Shown: positions 34,237-42,590 of the stretch, one piece after another
Position numbering within the stretch: the stretch's first letter is position 1
How the letters are laid out: each line of letters opens with the position of its first letter
Origin: Bacteroidales bacterium
GTDB lineage: Bacteria; Bacteroidota; Bacteroidia; Bacteroidales; UBA7960
Length of the DNA: 45,560 bases
Assembly (NCBI GenBank): GCA_012521995.1
Contig: JAAYLH010000130.1
Coordinates: forward strand, 1 to 45,560
Direction of reading: 5' to 3'
Translations under genes and position numbers: made by a program
The notes under the pieces: model-generated
Databases searched by the model: none
What the model was told of the DNA's origin: nothing
The model's input: the letters and a program-made list of their open reading frames with translations, nothing else

Positions 34237-34671
34237 GCCAGGCTATTTGACGGAGGTCCAGACAAATTTTTCACCACGCCTGTTTCTTGTCTTTACTGAC
34301 CATTGGTCTTCTCTTCCTGACAATTTTGGTTCCTGGGGTGGGAACCGCTCTTTCGGCCTTTTCTGTCGTTTGTAGCAATGTTAACTTCCTAATTTTTTCT
34401 GCCCGAATCTAAACTGCCATTGCCCAAATCCACCAGTCACAACTGGTTTTTACGGGTATTTTATTGCCTTTCAGTATTTTAAAAAGCAAAACCACTGGAT
34501 TTTCATTTGAATAAGGTGATTTTTTTTCTGACTGTGGTCTTGCTTCGTGTAGCATTAAAGTAGCACTATTTTTTCTTGCTCCTGAACCCCGCCCTTTTAT
34601 AAATTCCTTAAGTTTGAACTGGAAAGTGACCTTTTTTCAAGACCTAATTTCGTAACCTTAAATCAACGTTT
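34237..34671. other. Intergenic region before the SusC gene
   Basis: 435 bases without a gene. Two hairpins: ggttcc/ggaacc (34328-34346) and accagt/actggt (34432-34447, followed by TTTT), either of which could end the regulator transcript. The promoter candidate for the susC cluster is at its right end. Confidence 0.5.
34609..34616 (+). promoter_or_regulatory. Possible -7 element of the SusC/SusD operon
   Basis: TAAGTTTG matches TAnnTTTG, leader of about 50 bases to the ATG at 34672. A good -33 box is lacking, which would fit an activator-dependent promoter (inference). Confidence 0.4.
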
Positions 34672-37600
34672 ATGCCAAACAAAACCCTTTTGTCATTTCT
34701 GATCAGCATGCTTTTGTTTTTTGGCATGCAGTGCCTGAGCCTGAATGCCTATGCACAAGGCATTTTGGTAACAGGAAAGGTTTTGGATGCTGAAACAAGT
34801 CAGCCATTACCTGGTGCCACTGTCAGCATTAAAGGAACCCTTATTGGGGCCTCTGCTGACATTGAAGGAAATTATTCCATTCGTGTTCCCGACAGGAATG
34901 CCGTCCTGGTATTCACCTATGTCGGCTTCAGAACCGCTGAAGTCCCCGTTGGAACACAGGACATCATTATCGTATCCCTCGAGGAGGAGGTTACAATGCT
35001 TGGTGATGTCGTGGTCGTGGCCTATGGCGTCCAGCGAAGGGAAGCTGCCACGGGATCTGTCGGCGTTATGGATAGCGAGGAGCTGAACCGCATTACCGTT
35101 TCCAGCCCCGAGAAAGCCCTGCAGGGTAAGATCGCAGGCGTGCAGATCAACAACTACTCCGGACAGCCCGGTGGCGGTACTGAGATCTTTATTCGGGGGA
35201 TCAGCTCAATCAATGCCGGAAATCAACCCCTTTATGTCGTTGATGGCGTTCCGGTTATTACGGGATATTATGGCTATTCAACAAACGATGCCAACGTTAT
35301 GTCCACCATCAACCCTGCCGACATCGAGTCTATCACCGTTTTGAAAGATGCTGCGGCAGCCTCCATTTACGGCTCGAGAAGTGCTAATGGGGTTGTTTTG
35401 ATCACTACCAAATCAGGAAGGGTTGGAAAAACCAAAATCGAGGTGAATGCCAAGACGGGCTTGTCTTCTCATTCCCGAACGGGCGATTACCGTTTTATGA
35501 ACTCTGAAGAACTTCTTCAGTACCATAGGGATGCCATCGTGAATGCAGGATTTAACCCCGACAACCAGGCGGACCCCGAGCATTACTATCCGATGTCACT
35601 GCTCAATGGTGAACAAACCGACTGGTTTAAAGAAGTATTCAGGACAGGCCATACCCGCAGCATTGATTTGAGCGCTTCAGGCGGAAACGAGAAAACCAAC
35701 TTCTTTATGTCGGGGGGGTATTTCTCCGAGGAAGGCATCCTGATTGGCTCCTCTATGGACCGGATGAACCTGTCACTGAATGTGGGACACAATGTGAACG
35801 ACAAACTGAATATCGGAACCAAAATCAGGGGCTCCTATTCAAAGGCCTCCGACCGCCCCCTTCAGCTTTACTGGGCAAGCCCCGTGTATGGTGCAATGAA
35901 CCTTCTGCCTTGGGAAAACCCCTATAATGAAGATGGAACCATTAACTGGAATCTGCCTTCAAACTGGAATTACAACCCCGTCGGGATTGCCCGGGAGGAT
36001 GAACAGTGGGATAAATTTTACCGTATGATGGCCAGTGCATACCTTGAATATGAAATTATCGAAGGCCTGAAATTTAAAACCAATAACTCGGTCGACTACC
36101 TCGACAGCGAAGGGCGGGTTTATTACAGCCCCTTTTCACCTGATGGCGCAGGGACAAACGGCAGCCTTTGGACCGGCTTGACCAAAAATTATGATCTGCT
36201 GACCTCCAATACCCTGAACTACACAAGGCAGTTTACCGATTTTGGTTATGTACGTGTTTTGCTCGGCCAGGAAGCTCAATACCGTAAATACGCTCAGTAT
36301 GGTATGGAAGCACAGGGAATTGGCACACAGATCCCTTATGTTAGCAACACCACCGCCGATAGGCAGTATGTTGACCTGGGATTATCCGAAATGGCGCTGG
36401 CTTCATTCTTTGGCATCCTCGATTACAACTACAACGACAAATATCTCTTGTCAGCAAGCGTCAGGAGGGATGGAAGTTCTCGGTTCTCACCCGAAACACG
36501 TTGGGGTACCTTTTATTCCGTAGGGGCTTCCTGGAATATTCATAATGAGCCATTTATGGAAAAGGTCAATTTTATTGACTTCCTGAAGTATCGGGCCAGC
36601 TATGGAACCAGCGGTAACTACAACATTGGTAATTATCAGTTTTTCGGAAGTTATGGCACTACCGAATACAACAGCAACCCTATGAGTTATCCCATCAGGC
36701 TGGCAAACACCAACCTGACATGGGAACAAAATGCCGAATTCAATACAGGTATTGACGCTAATCTGCTGAAAAAAATTGGCATCAATCTAGACTTCTATCA
36801 CAGGATTACCTCCGATATGCTGCTCAATGTCCCATTGCCGGCAACAACCGGATTTGACTCGCAGAGAAGGAACGTCGGAAAGATGAGCAATACGGGGGTT
36901 GAGCTGACAATGGATTATAAACTGATCAATACCAACACAACCAACCTGAATTTGGGGTTCAACGTTTCCCATATCAAAACCAAAATCCTCGACCTGGCCG
37001 GTGAACCCGAAATGCTCGATGGCTGGAACAGGATTTTCAGGCTCAATGAAAGTTTCTCGCAGTGGTATGTTTACGACTGGGCAGGGGTGAACCCCCTTAC
37101 CGGTATGGGTATGTGGTATGATGAAAACGGTGAACTGACCGAAAGCTTCTCCAGGGCAAGAAGAATTACAAAGGGACAACTGGAGCCCAAATGGGTCGGC
37201 GGTTTCTTTATGAACTTCTCCTGGAAAGGTTTTACCATCAGCCCGATGTTTGAATTCAAAACCGGGCACTCCGTTTATATTATGGAAACCCGCTACTCAA
37301 TGTCCGATGGCTGGTATATAGGCCACAACCAATCGGCTGCCCTGCTCGATTACTGGAAACAGCCCGGAGACCGGGTTGAAAACCCCAAACCCATTGCAAA
37401 CAACTCGTCAAACTCTAACGCCTGGAACTCCAGCCGATGGATCGAAAAAGGCGACTATCTGAGGTTTAAGCAGCTGAATATTAATTATACCCTGCCGAAA
37501 AAATGGGTTAGCCCTGCCGGCTTCGATGCCATCGACATCTACATGGAAGCCTCCAATATATGGGCCTGGCACGACGTAAGCTATTGGGACCCCGAGCGAT

Positions 37601-37674
37601 CTTATCATGGCGATACCTATGCTTCATACCCCATGGCAAGAAGATTCTTGTTCGGCGTAAAATTTAATTTCTAA
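34672..37674 (+). CDS. SusC/RagA-family TonB-dependent transporter
   Basis: 1000 residues. Signal peptide to about 29 (ending AYAQ), a carboxypeptidase-like regulatory domain at 32-110 (VTGKVLDAETSQPLPGATVSIKG ... DIEGNYSIRV), the plug domain with the SusC signature from about 115 to 240 (LQGKIAGVQI, PGGGTEIFIRG, PLYVVDGVP, INPADIESITVLKDAAAASIYG) and a 22-strand barrel to the terminal Phe (RFLFGVKFNF). It imports the SusD-captured ligand through the outer membrane with TonB energy. SusD follows after 21 bases. RagA homologues import peptides, others glycans; the neighbours here favour peptides. Confidence 0.97.
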   Translation: MPNKTLLSFLISMLLFFGMQCLSLNAYAQGILVTGKVLDAETSQPLPGATVSIKGTLIGASADIEGNYSIRVPDRNAVLVFTYVGFRTAEVPVGTQDIIIVSLEEEVTMLGDVVVVAYGVQRREAATGSVGVMDSEELNRITVSSPEKALQGKIAGVQINNYSGQPGGGTEIFIRGISSINAGNQPLYVVDGVPVITGYYGYSTNDANVMSTINPADIESITVLKDAAAASIYGSRSANGVVLITTKSGRVGKTKIEVNAKTGLSSHSRTGDYRFMNSEELLQYHRDAIVNAGFNPDNQADPEHYYPMSLLNGEQTDWFKEVFRTGHTRSIDLSASGGNEKTNFFMSGGYFSEEGILIGSSMDRMNLSLNVGHNVNDKLNIGTKIRGSYSKASDRPLQLYWASPVYGAMNLLPWENPYNEDGTINWNLPSNWNYNPVGIAREDEQWDKFYRMMASAYLEYEIIEGLKFKTNNSVDYLDSEGRVYYSPFSPDGAGTNGSLWTGLTKNYDLLTSNTLNYTRQFTDFGYVRVLLGQEAQYRKYAQYGMEAQGIGTQIPYVSNTTADRQYVDLGLSEMALASFFGILDYNYNDKYLLSASVRRDGSSRFSPETRWGTFYSVGASWNIHNEPFMEKVNFIDFLKYRASYGTSGNYNIGNYQFFGSYGTTEYNSNPMSYPIRLANTNLTWEQNAEFNTGIDANLLKKIGINLDFYHRITSDMLLNVPLPATTGFDSQRRNVGKMSNTGVELTMDYKLINTNTTNLNLGFNVSHIKTKILDLAGEPEMLDGWNRIFRLNESFSQWYVYDWAGVNPLTGMGMWYDENGELTESFSRARRITKGQLEPKWVGGFFMNFSWKGFTISPMFEFKTGHSVYIMETRYSMSDGWYIGHNQSAALLDYWKQPGDRVENPKPIANNSSNSNAWNSSRWIEKGDYLRFKQLNINYTLPKKWVSPAGFDAIDIYMEASNIWAWHDVSYWDPERSYHGDTYASYPMARRFLFGVKFNF

Positions 37675-37695
37675 TCCCTTCAAAATCTACAGATT

Positions 37696-39117
37696 ATGAA
37701 AAGTTGCAGAATATTATTCTTCGCTATATTTGGGTTGGCCTTTTTGTTGCCGTCGTGTGAAGACTTTCTCGACCTGGCGCCACCCCTCGAAATGACCACC
37801 GAGCTGAGTCTCTCTACTATTGCCGGCCTGGAAGAGGCTACCAATGGCTGCTATGCCCCACTATATTCCACAAACTGGTATGGCCGTGCATTCCCCGTGA
37901 TTGGCGACCTGAAGGGCGGAAATGCAAAAGCAAGTCCGCTCAACAGCGGGCGCTTCCGCAGCGAATATACCTGGACCAACAACCCTTCTTCCACTGCAGG
38001 GGTCTATTATCAGGGGTATATTGCCATTACAAGGGCCTGCAATGTGCTCGAGTATGCCGATAAACTTGAAGACCCTGATGCAAGCCCTGCCAGGATCAAT
38101 CAACTTAAGGGTGAAAGCTATTTTATCAGGGCCCTGGCCTATTTCGACCTCATTCGTATGTATGCCCAGCCTTATACCCAGGCACCCCAATCCCTCGGCT
38201 TGCCCCTGATTGTCAAATCAGAGGTGTCTTATCCCAGCAGGGCTACCGTGGCCGAGATTTATACCCAGATAGAGGCCGACCTTGAAGAAGCAATCGCCTT
38301 GCTTGATTTTGAATCCCGCCCCTCTGCTTCCAATGGAAGTACTGCCGCCTTTGCCAACAAATACAGCGCCCTTGCCCTCCGGGCCAAAGTGGCATTGTAT
38401 AAAGGCGAATGGCAGGATGCAGCCGATTATGCCAACCTGGTGATTACCAATGGTAACTACACCCTCTACAATACCGCCAATTACCTCACTGTTTGGGGTA
38501 AGAATGCCCAGAGTGAAATCATCTACGAAGTTTTTGGGAAAGATGGTCAGTCATACTATCCCGGCTTTGATGAAATTGGCCACATCTACAACCCCAATGG
38601 TTATGGCGACGTGTGTGCCACCAACGATTTGATGAGCCTTTTCGAAGAGAACGATGTCAGGGCCGGCCTGTTCAGGGGAAGAGACGACCTCCCCGGTTAT
38701 TCCTGGACCTGGAAATATCCCGGCAAAGCGCATAGCCGTGAGAACAACATCCCTGTCCTGAGACTCTCTGAGATGTATCTCATCCGGGCTGAGGCCGCCC
38801 TCAACGGAGCGGGCGGTTATAATGCACTCGCTGATTATAACGCTATACGGTCGAACCGCGGCCTTACAGATGCCGCCTCCGTGAGCCTCCAGGATATTTA
38901 CAACGAAAGAAGACGGGAACTTTGTTTTGAAGGCAATCAGCTTTGGGACCTCTCTCGCACCGGACGAGGCCTCGACCGTGATGAAAACGAGATTCTCATT
39001 ACCGAAACCTTTAATATCGATATCCCTTTCCCCGACCACAGGTGGGCCATGCCAATCCCTCTGAATGAAATTCTTGTGAACAGCAATATTGTTCAGAACC
39101 CGGGTTATACCGATTAA
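37696..39117 (+). CDS. SusD/RagB-family surface lipoprotein
   Basis: 473 residues. Lipoprotein signal with lipobox LPSC (Cys21), then the SusD alpha-helical fold: EDFLDLAPPLEMTTE start, TPR-like helices containing IRALAYFDLIRMYAQPYT, GLPLIVKS and VAEIYTQIEADLEEAIALL, and the C-terminal LRLSEMYLIRAEAALNGAGGYNALADYNAIR and RRRELCFEGNQLWDLSRTG segments of the family. It forms the lid of the SusC channel and binds the ligand. Genes before (susC, 21 bases) and after (24 bases) are closely spaced. Confidence 0.96.
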   Translation: MKSCRILFFAIFGLAFLLPSCEDFLDLAPPLEMTTELSLSTIAGLEEATNGCYAPLYSTNWYGRAFPVIGDLKGGNAKASPLNSGRFRSEYTWTNNPSSTAGVYYQGYIAITRACNVLEYADKLEDPDASPARINQLKGESYFIRALAYFDLIRMYAQPYTQAPQSLGLPLIVKSEVSYPSRATVAEIYTQIEADLEEAIALLDFESRPSASNGSTAAFANKYSALALRAKVALYKGEWQDAADYANLVITNGNYTLYNTANYLTVWGKNAQSEIIYEVFGKDGQSYYPGFDEIGHIYNPNGYGDVCATNDLMSLFEENDVRAGLFRGRDDLPGYSWTWKYPGKAHSRENNIPVLRLSEMYLIRAEAALNGAGGYNALADYNAIRSNRGLTDAASVSLQDIYNERRRELCFEGNQLWDLSRTGRGLDRDENEILITETFNIDIPFPDHRWAMPIPLNEILVNSNIVQNPGYTD

Positions 39118-39141
39118 TTTTCAACCAAAAAAGCCTGTATT

Positions 39142-40059
39142 ATGACAAGAAAAATTAAACCTCTGATACTCCTTTTGCTCTTCGCCCTGATGGCCGCTTG
39201 TGAAAATGACCCTGTCCTCATCCCCGAAGATGTCAACTATGTTGCCTTTTCAAAGGGAAGCCTGACTTTGCCCGAAGACGGTGGCAGCTTCCAGATTGAA
39301 CTCTATTATGTGACCTTCTCTTCCCAGAGCGCAGTGGTCGCCATTGAGGCCAGCACCCAGGGCCTGGCCTCTCCTGCCGTGGAAGGCGTCGACTTCAACC
39401 TGATCGACAACTCTGCCAGCTTCCCCCAAGGACACGGCTTTGCCCACGTCACCCTCGAGATTCTCGACAACGAGGTCTTCGAAGGTTCAAAACAGTTCTT
39501 CCTGGTCATCTCTTCTGCCCCTGCCGGTGCCAGGATCGGAATCGATGGCAGGGAGAAAATCCTCATCACCATTGCCGACGACGAACATCCCCTGTCTAAG
39601 TTCAAGGGAAATTACACCCACGAGCATATCAACTATTATGGCAGCGACTGGAATTATACCTCCGTCAGCACCATCAACATCAACCCCGAGAATGTCAACC
39701 AGATCCTGATCTCCAACATCTGCAGCACCAGCTTGCCTGAGGTAAACCCCATCGTGGCTACAATTGACGAAGAGAATCAGGAAATCATCATTGAAAGCAA
39801 ACAAATATTTTCCGAGCCCAACGGCAACGGCTATACCTTCGCTTTCAATGCGGGCATCCCCGGCGTTTCTCCCGATAACCCCGAACCCGTTGACGAAAGG
39901 GTCATCGGAACCTATACTATCAACGAGGAAACCTCTGAGATTGTGATTACCCTTCATAACTGGGGACCCAAATGGATGGAACCCGATGGAACTACCTACG
40001 ACGGCTGGTGGTGGTACGACTTCTTTACCGTTTCAACCATGTCCAGAATTGTTGAATAA
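39142..40059 (+). CDS. Calx-beta domain lipoprotein, SusE/F position
   Basis: 305 residues. Lipoprotein signal with lipobox MAAC (Cys20). A Calx-beta-type domain covers about 30-150 (VNYVAFSKGSLTLPEDGGSFQIE, FEGSKQFFLVISSA, ILITIADDE), followed by a beta-rich domain (155-305) ending with a tryptophan-rich segment (WMEPDGTTYDGWWWYDF). The third gene after susC/susD is where ligand-binding surface lipoproteins sit, so a surface binding role is inferred. I do not recognise the C-terminal domain. Downstream there is a strong hairpin at 40095-40127. Confidence 0.85.
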   Translation: MTRKIKPLILLLLFALMAACENDPVLIPEDVNYVAFSKGSLTLPEDGGSFQIELYYVTFSSQSAVVAIEASTQGLASPAVEGVDFNLIDNSASFPQGHGFAHVTLEILDNEVFEGSKQFFLVISSAPAGARIGIDGREKILITIADDEHPLSKFKGNYTHEHINYYGSDWNYTSVSTININPENVNQILISNICSTSLPEVNPIVATIDEENQEIIIESKQIFSEPNGNGYTFAFNAGIPGVSPDNPEPVDERVIGTYTINEETSEIVITLHNWGPKWMEPDGTTYDGWWWYDFFTVSTMSRIVE

Positions 40060-40094
40060 TTTCTGTTTTTTGTTTTAGTTTTGTTTTTTGTTGG

Positions 40095-40127
40095 AACCAG
40101 GAGGCTGCCTTTGGCATCCTCCTGGTT
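40095..40127 (+). terminator. Hairpin after the Calx-beta gene
   Basis: Arms aaccaggagg (40095-40104) and cctcctggtt (40118-40127), with an inner tgcc/ggca stem (loop ttt). Short T-run afterwards (attt). Likely a terminator or attenuator between the SusCD genes and the protease gene. Confidence 0.65.
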
Positions 40128-40226
40128 ATTTCAAATCCCTTTTTTTGAAAAATTACCCGGCTGATGGCATGCCTTCAACGGGTTATCACCCCCGGGGCCG
40201 TTTGCCCGTTTTGTAAAGAAACAAGA

Positions 40227-41270
40227 ATGAAGAATAGAATGATCGCCCGTATCGTAAATATCCTGCACCTGCCCCTGGTGCTGGCCCTGCTCCTTTTGTA
40301 TGCCCCTTCCTGCCAGAAGGATGAGCCCCTCAACAACCCGCCTGTGGCCGATTTCTCCGTCCTCGAGGACCTCGATGAGTTTTTCCTGTTCGACGAATCA
40401 TACGACCCCGACGGCGACCCGCTTTCGTTGTGGTGGAATGTCGCCTCTGATCAGATCTTGCTCTCAGGCCACCAGCAACCCGAAGTGTATTTCAGAATAC
40501 CCCTGCTGCAAGAGCCCCTCGATGTTATCCTTACCCTTGTTGCTGACGATGGCCTGGCCACCCATGAAACCCGGAAAACCATCACCCTCCCCGTACTCAA
40601 TGAGGAAAGGATCTTCGGACTGGGAATGGAGTGTACGGCCCAAAACAGCAACGAGGCCGGTTACGAATGGTATGTCGACCAGGCCAATTCCGGGACCTTC
40701 AGCAACATCAACTGCGGGCCCGCCTCGGCTGTCATGGCCGCCAAATGGGCTATACCCGGATTTACCGGAACCACCCGGGAAGCACGAGATATGATCCTGC
40801 CCGGTGGCGGCTGGTGGTACACCAACAACATCATCGATTACCTCAACCATTTCAGCGTGACTAATTTTACCCTCGCCCTGGGCAGCATGGAGGTGCTCAG
40901 ACAACAAATCGACCAGGGCAACATCGCCATCCTCTGCCTCGATATGTATTATATCCGAAACCAGGAAAAAAACCGCTGGCACGTCGACAGGTTCTACAAT
41001 GCAGGCAATACAGGATGGGGCCATTTCATCATAGTGAAAGGGTATAAAATCGTCGACGGCCAACTGTTCTTCGAAGCCTACGACCCCTACGGATTCGCCC
41101 AGACCTACCCCGACGGCGCCCCAAAAGGCAAAAACCGCTACTACCGCGAAGCCGAACTCAATGATTCCTCCAATATCTGGTGGGATTATGCCATCATCAT
41201 CAGCCGCGACCCCGATAAAATGGGGAAGGGCCTCGACCCCGTAAAAATCCCTCATCAGGCTGGAAGATGA
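40227..41270 (+). CDS. Surface lipoprotein with PKD domain and C39-like cysteine protease
   Basis: 347 residues from the ATG at 40227; a longer frame to 40164 would put 21 non-signal residues ahead of the signal peptide. Lipobox APSC (Cys29) followed by QKDE, a match to the Bacteroidota lipoprotein export signal for surface display. PKD-like domain at about 38-122 (PPVADFSV ... YDPDGDPLSL ... DDGLATHETRKTITL). The C-terminal region fits a papain-like C39_2 peptidase: Cys163 in NINCGPASAVMAAKW, His266 in GWGHFIIVKGY, Asp286 in EAYDPYGF. It is probably a secreted protease of the preceding SusCD locus. The exact family member and specificity are inferred. Confidence 0.8.
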   Translation: MKNRMIARIVNILHLPLVLALLLLYAPSCQKDEPLNNPPVADFSVLEDLDEFFLFDESYDPDGDPLSLWWNVASDQILLSGHQQPEVYFRIPLLQEPLDVILTLVADDGLATHETRKTITLPVLNEERIFGLGMECTAQNSNEAGYEWYVDQANSGTFSNINCGPASAVMAAKWAIPGFTGTTREARDMILPGGGWWYTNNIIDYLNHFSVTNFTLALGSMEVLRQQIDQGNIAILCLDMYYIRNQEKNRWHVDRFYNAGNTGWGHFIIVKGYKIVDGQLFFEAYDPYGFAQTYPDGAPKGKNRYYREAELNDSSNIWWDYAIIISRDPDKMGKGLDPVKIPHQAGR

Positions 41271-41312
41271 CCTGTTGTAGTTTATTGTTTGGTGAAGCGC
41301 TTAACTGAAAAT

Positions 41313-41354
41313 ACTTTCCCGGGTCCAGTAAACGCTCCGCTATTCCCGGAAAGT
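41313..41354. terminator. Inverted repeat between convergent genes
   Basis: Arms actttcccggg (41313-41323) and cccggaaagt (41345-41354) pair with one bulge. Lies between the protease gene and the DprA-like gene, which converge; no T-run, so a weak call. Confidence 0.35.
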
Positions 41355-41419
41355 GTCTGACATCCCGGACTGTGCTTGTTTTGGAATAAGAACAAAGGCT
41401 GTTAACGCGAAATCCTTGT

Positions 41420-42589
41420 TTAGAAAATACTCGTTTGCCTCGGCAGAGCTTCCTTGAGATGATAATAATTCTCCCTTCCTTTTTTTGTTTTAATGATCTC
41501 AGGTTGCTTTCCCAAGAGGGTATGTATGCGACTTGTGCTTTTTTTGTCCATCCCCAGCAATTCAATGATTTCGTGTGCTGTAATCCCCTTGCCTTTGCGC
41601 AACCTTAACTCTTCCAGAATCTTAACGGTAATATCTTGTTCAAGAGGTTTGGATTGTTTGGCCTTGTCTGCCTTCTTGGCTTCAGATTCCAATCCCGGCT
41701 CGGCAATGGAAAGGCCTTCAATGACCTTTCCTTCTTCATCAACAGGAAGGGCTCCTTTGGTGATCAGGAGGTTGTTTGCATTCTTTTCATCGGGGGAAGC
41801 CAGCCTGACATAAACTTTCAACCCTCTTTTAAGACCATTAAGAACCCCTTCCCAAGTGCCCCCCGAATCTCCTGACTCTGCTGCATATACAGCTCTGGCC
41901 AAACCATAAATGATCTTGTTGCGGTCCATGGCCAGGCCAACAGACCATGGGGCCTGGGGATGGTAGGTGCTGATCACCAGCACATCGCCACGCACCAAGG
42001 CCGAATAATAGGTCTTAGCCTCATAGGTGCCGATGCCCTGGGGTAAAACAATAATGCTTTGTCCTTTATAATTGAGGGCGCTGTCTAAGGCCTGCTTGTC
42101 AACCCCTTTTGCAAAACCGCTAACAATCACCGTCTTGGCCTTGACTGCCTGTTTGGCTATGGTATCCGTGAATCTCAATGATTTTTCTGAACAGTTTCTT
42201 GATCCTACAATGGCTACGCTGTTGCAGTTAAGCAAGTCTGCATTGCCCTTTGTGTAAATGGTAATAGGAGCGTCCTTTTTAAGGTTTTCTTTCAGAATCC
42301 TGGGGTAGGCATATTTATCCATAATATGAACAATCTCGACACCCCGCTCAATGAGTTTCTCGGCAAGAAAAGAATAATTTGGGATTTCCTCTGTGGCTTG
42401 CATTATGCCTTGCCATTCCTTTTCAGTAAAAGAAAACCCCAGCCGATCACCCGCTTTGATCTTCTTCATCACACCCTCAATGCTTTCTCGCTCGTAAACG
42501 ACATCGATCAGGAACTCCATCTTTCGCCTGTTCGAAAAGTCCTTGGCGTGGGCAAATGCCATCCAATAAGCGCTGAAGTTTTCTGTCAT
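41420..42589 (-). CDS. DprA/Smf-like DNA-processing protein with winged-helix tail
   Basis: 389 residues from the ATG at 42589. The N-terminal ~115 residues resemble the helical region of DprA; a Rossmann-like DprA/LOG domain follows with VAIVGSRN (125-132), SGFAKGVD (157-164), LPQGIGTY and DRNKIIYGLA (222-231, equivalent to the family's RNRIIA). The C-terminal part, after a Lys-rich linker, is a winged helix (about 320-380, GITAHEIIELLGMDKKSTSRIHTLLG). Standard DprA loads RecA on incoming single-stranded DNA. The start is one base after the stop of the RecQ-fusion gene, so the two are coupled. An upstream in-frame start at 42622 overlaps that gene and is less likely. No competence genes are nearby. 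Confidence 0.88.
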   Translation of the reverse strand: MTENFSAYWMAFAHAKDFSNRRKMEFLIDVVYERESIEGVMKKIKAGDRLGFSFTEKEWQGIMQATEEIPNYSFLAEKLIERGVEIVHIMDKYAYPRILKENLKKDAPITIYTKGNADLLNCNSVAIVGSRNCSEKSLRFTDTIAKQAVKAKTVIVSGFAKGVDKQALDSALNYKGQSIIVLPQGIGTYEAKTYYSALVRGDVLVISTYHPQAPWSVGLAMDRNKIIYGLARAVYAAESGDSGGTWEGVLNGLKRGLKVYVRLASPDEKNANNLLITKGALPVDEEGKVIEGLSIAEPGLESEAKKADKAKQSKPLEQDITVKILEELRLRKGKGITAHEIIELLGMDKKSTSRIHTLLGKQPEIIKTKKGRENYYHLKEALPRQTSIF

Positions 42590-42590
42590 A

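Noticed and set aside
34672-40059. Standard glycan utilisation locus
   Set aside because: SusC and SusD are present, but no carbohydrate-active enzyme or sulfatase is encoded alongside; the only enzyme is a protease-like lipoprotein.
40464-41255. Open frame antisense to the protease gene
   Set aside because: The plus-strand gene has a lipobox and a Cys-His-Asp triad; the antisense product is acidic low-information sequence.
41420-42589. Housekeeping competence DprA
   Set aside because: Not excluded completely, but the diverged motifs and the one-base coupling to a RecQ-phosphoribosyltransferase gene point to a specialised paralogue.
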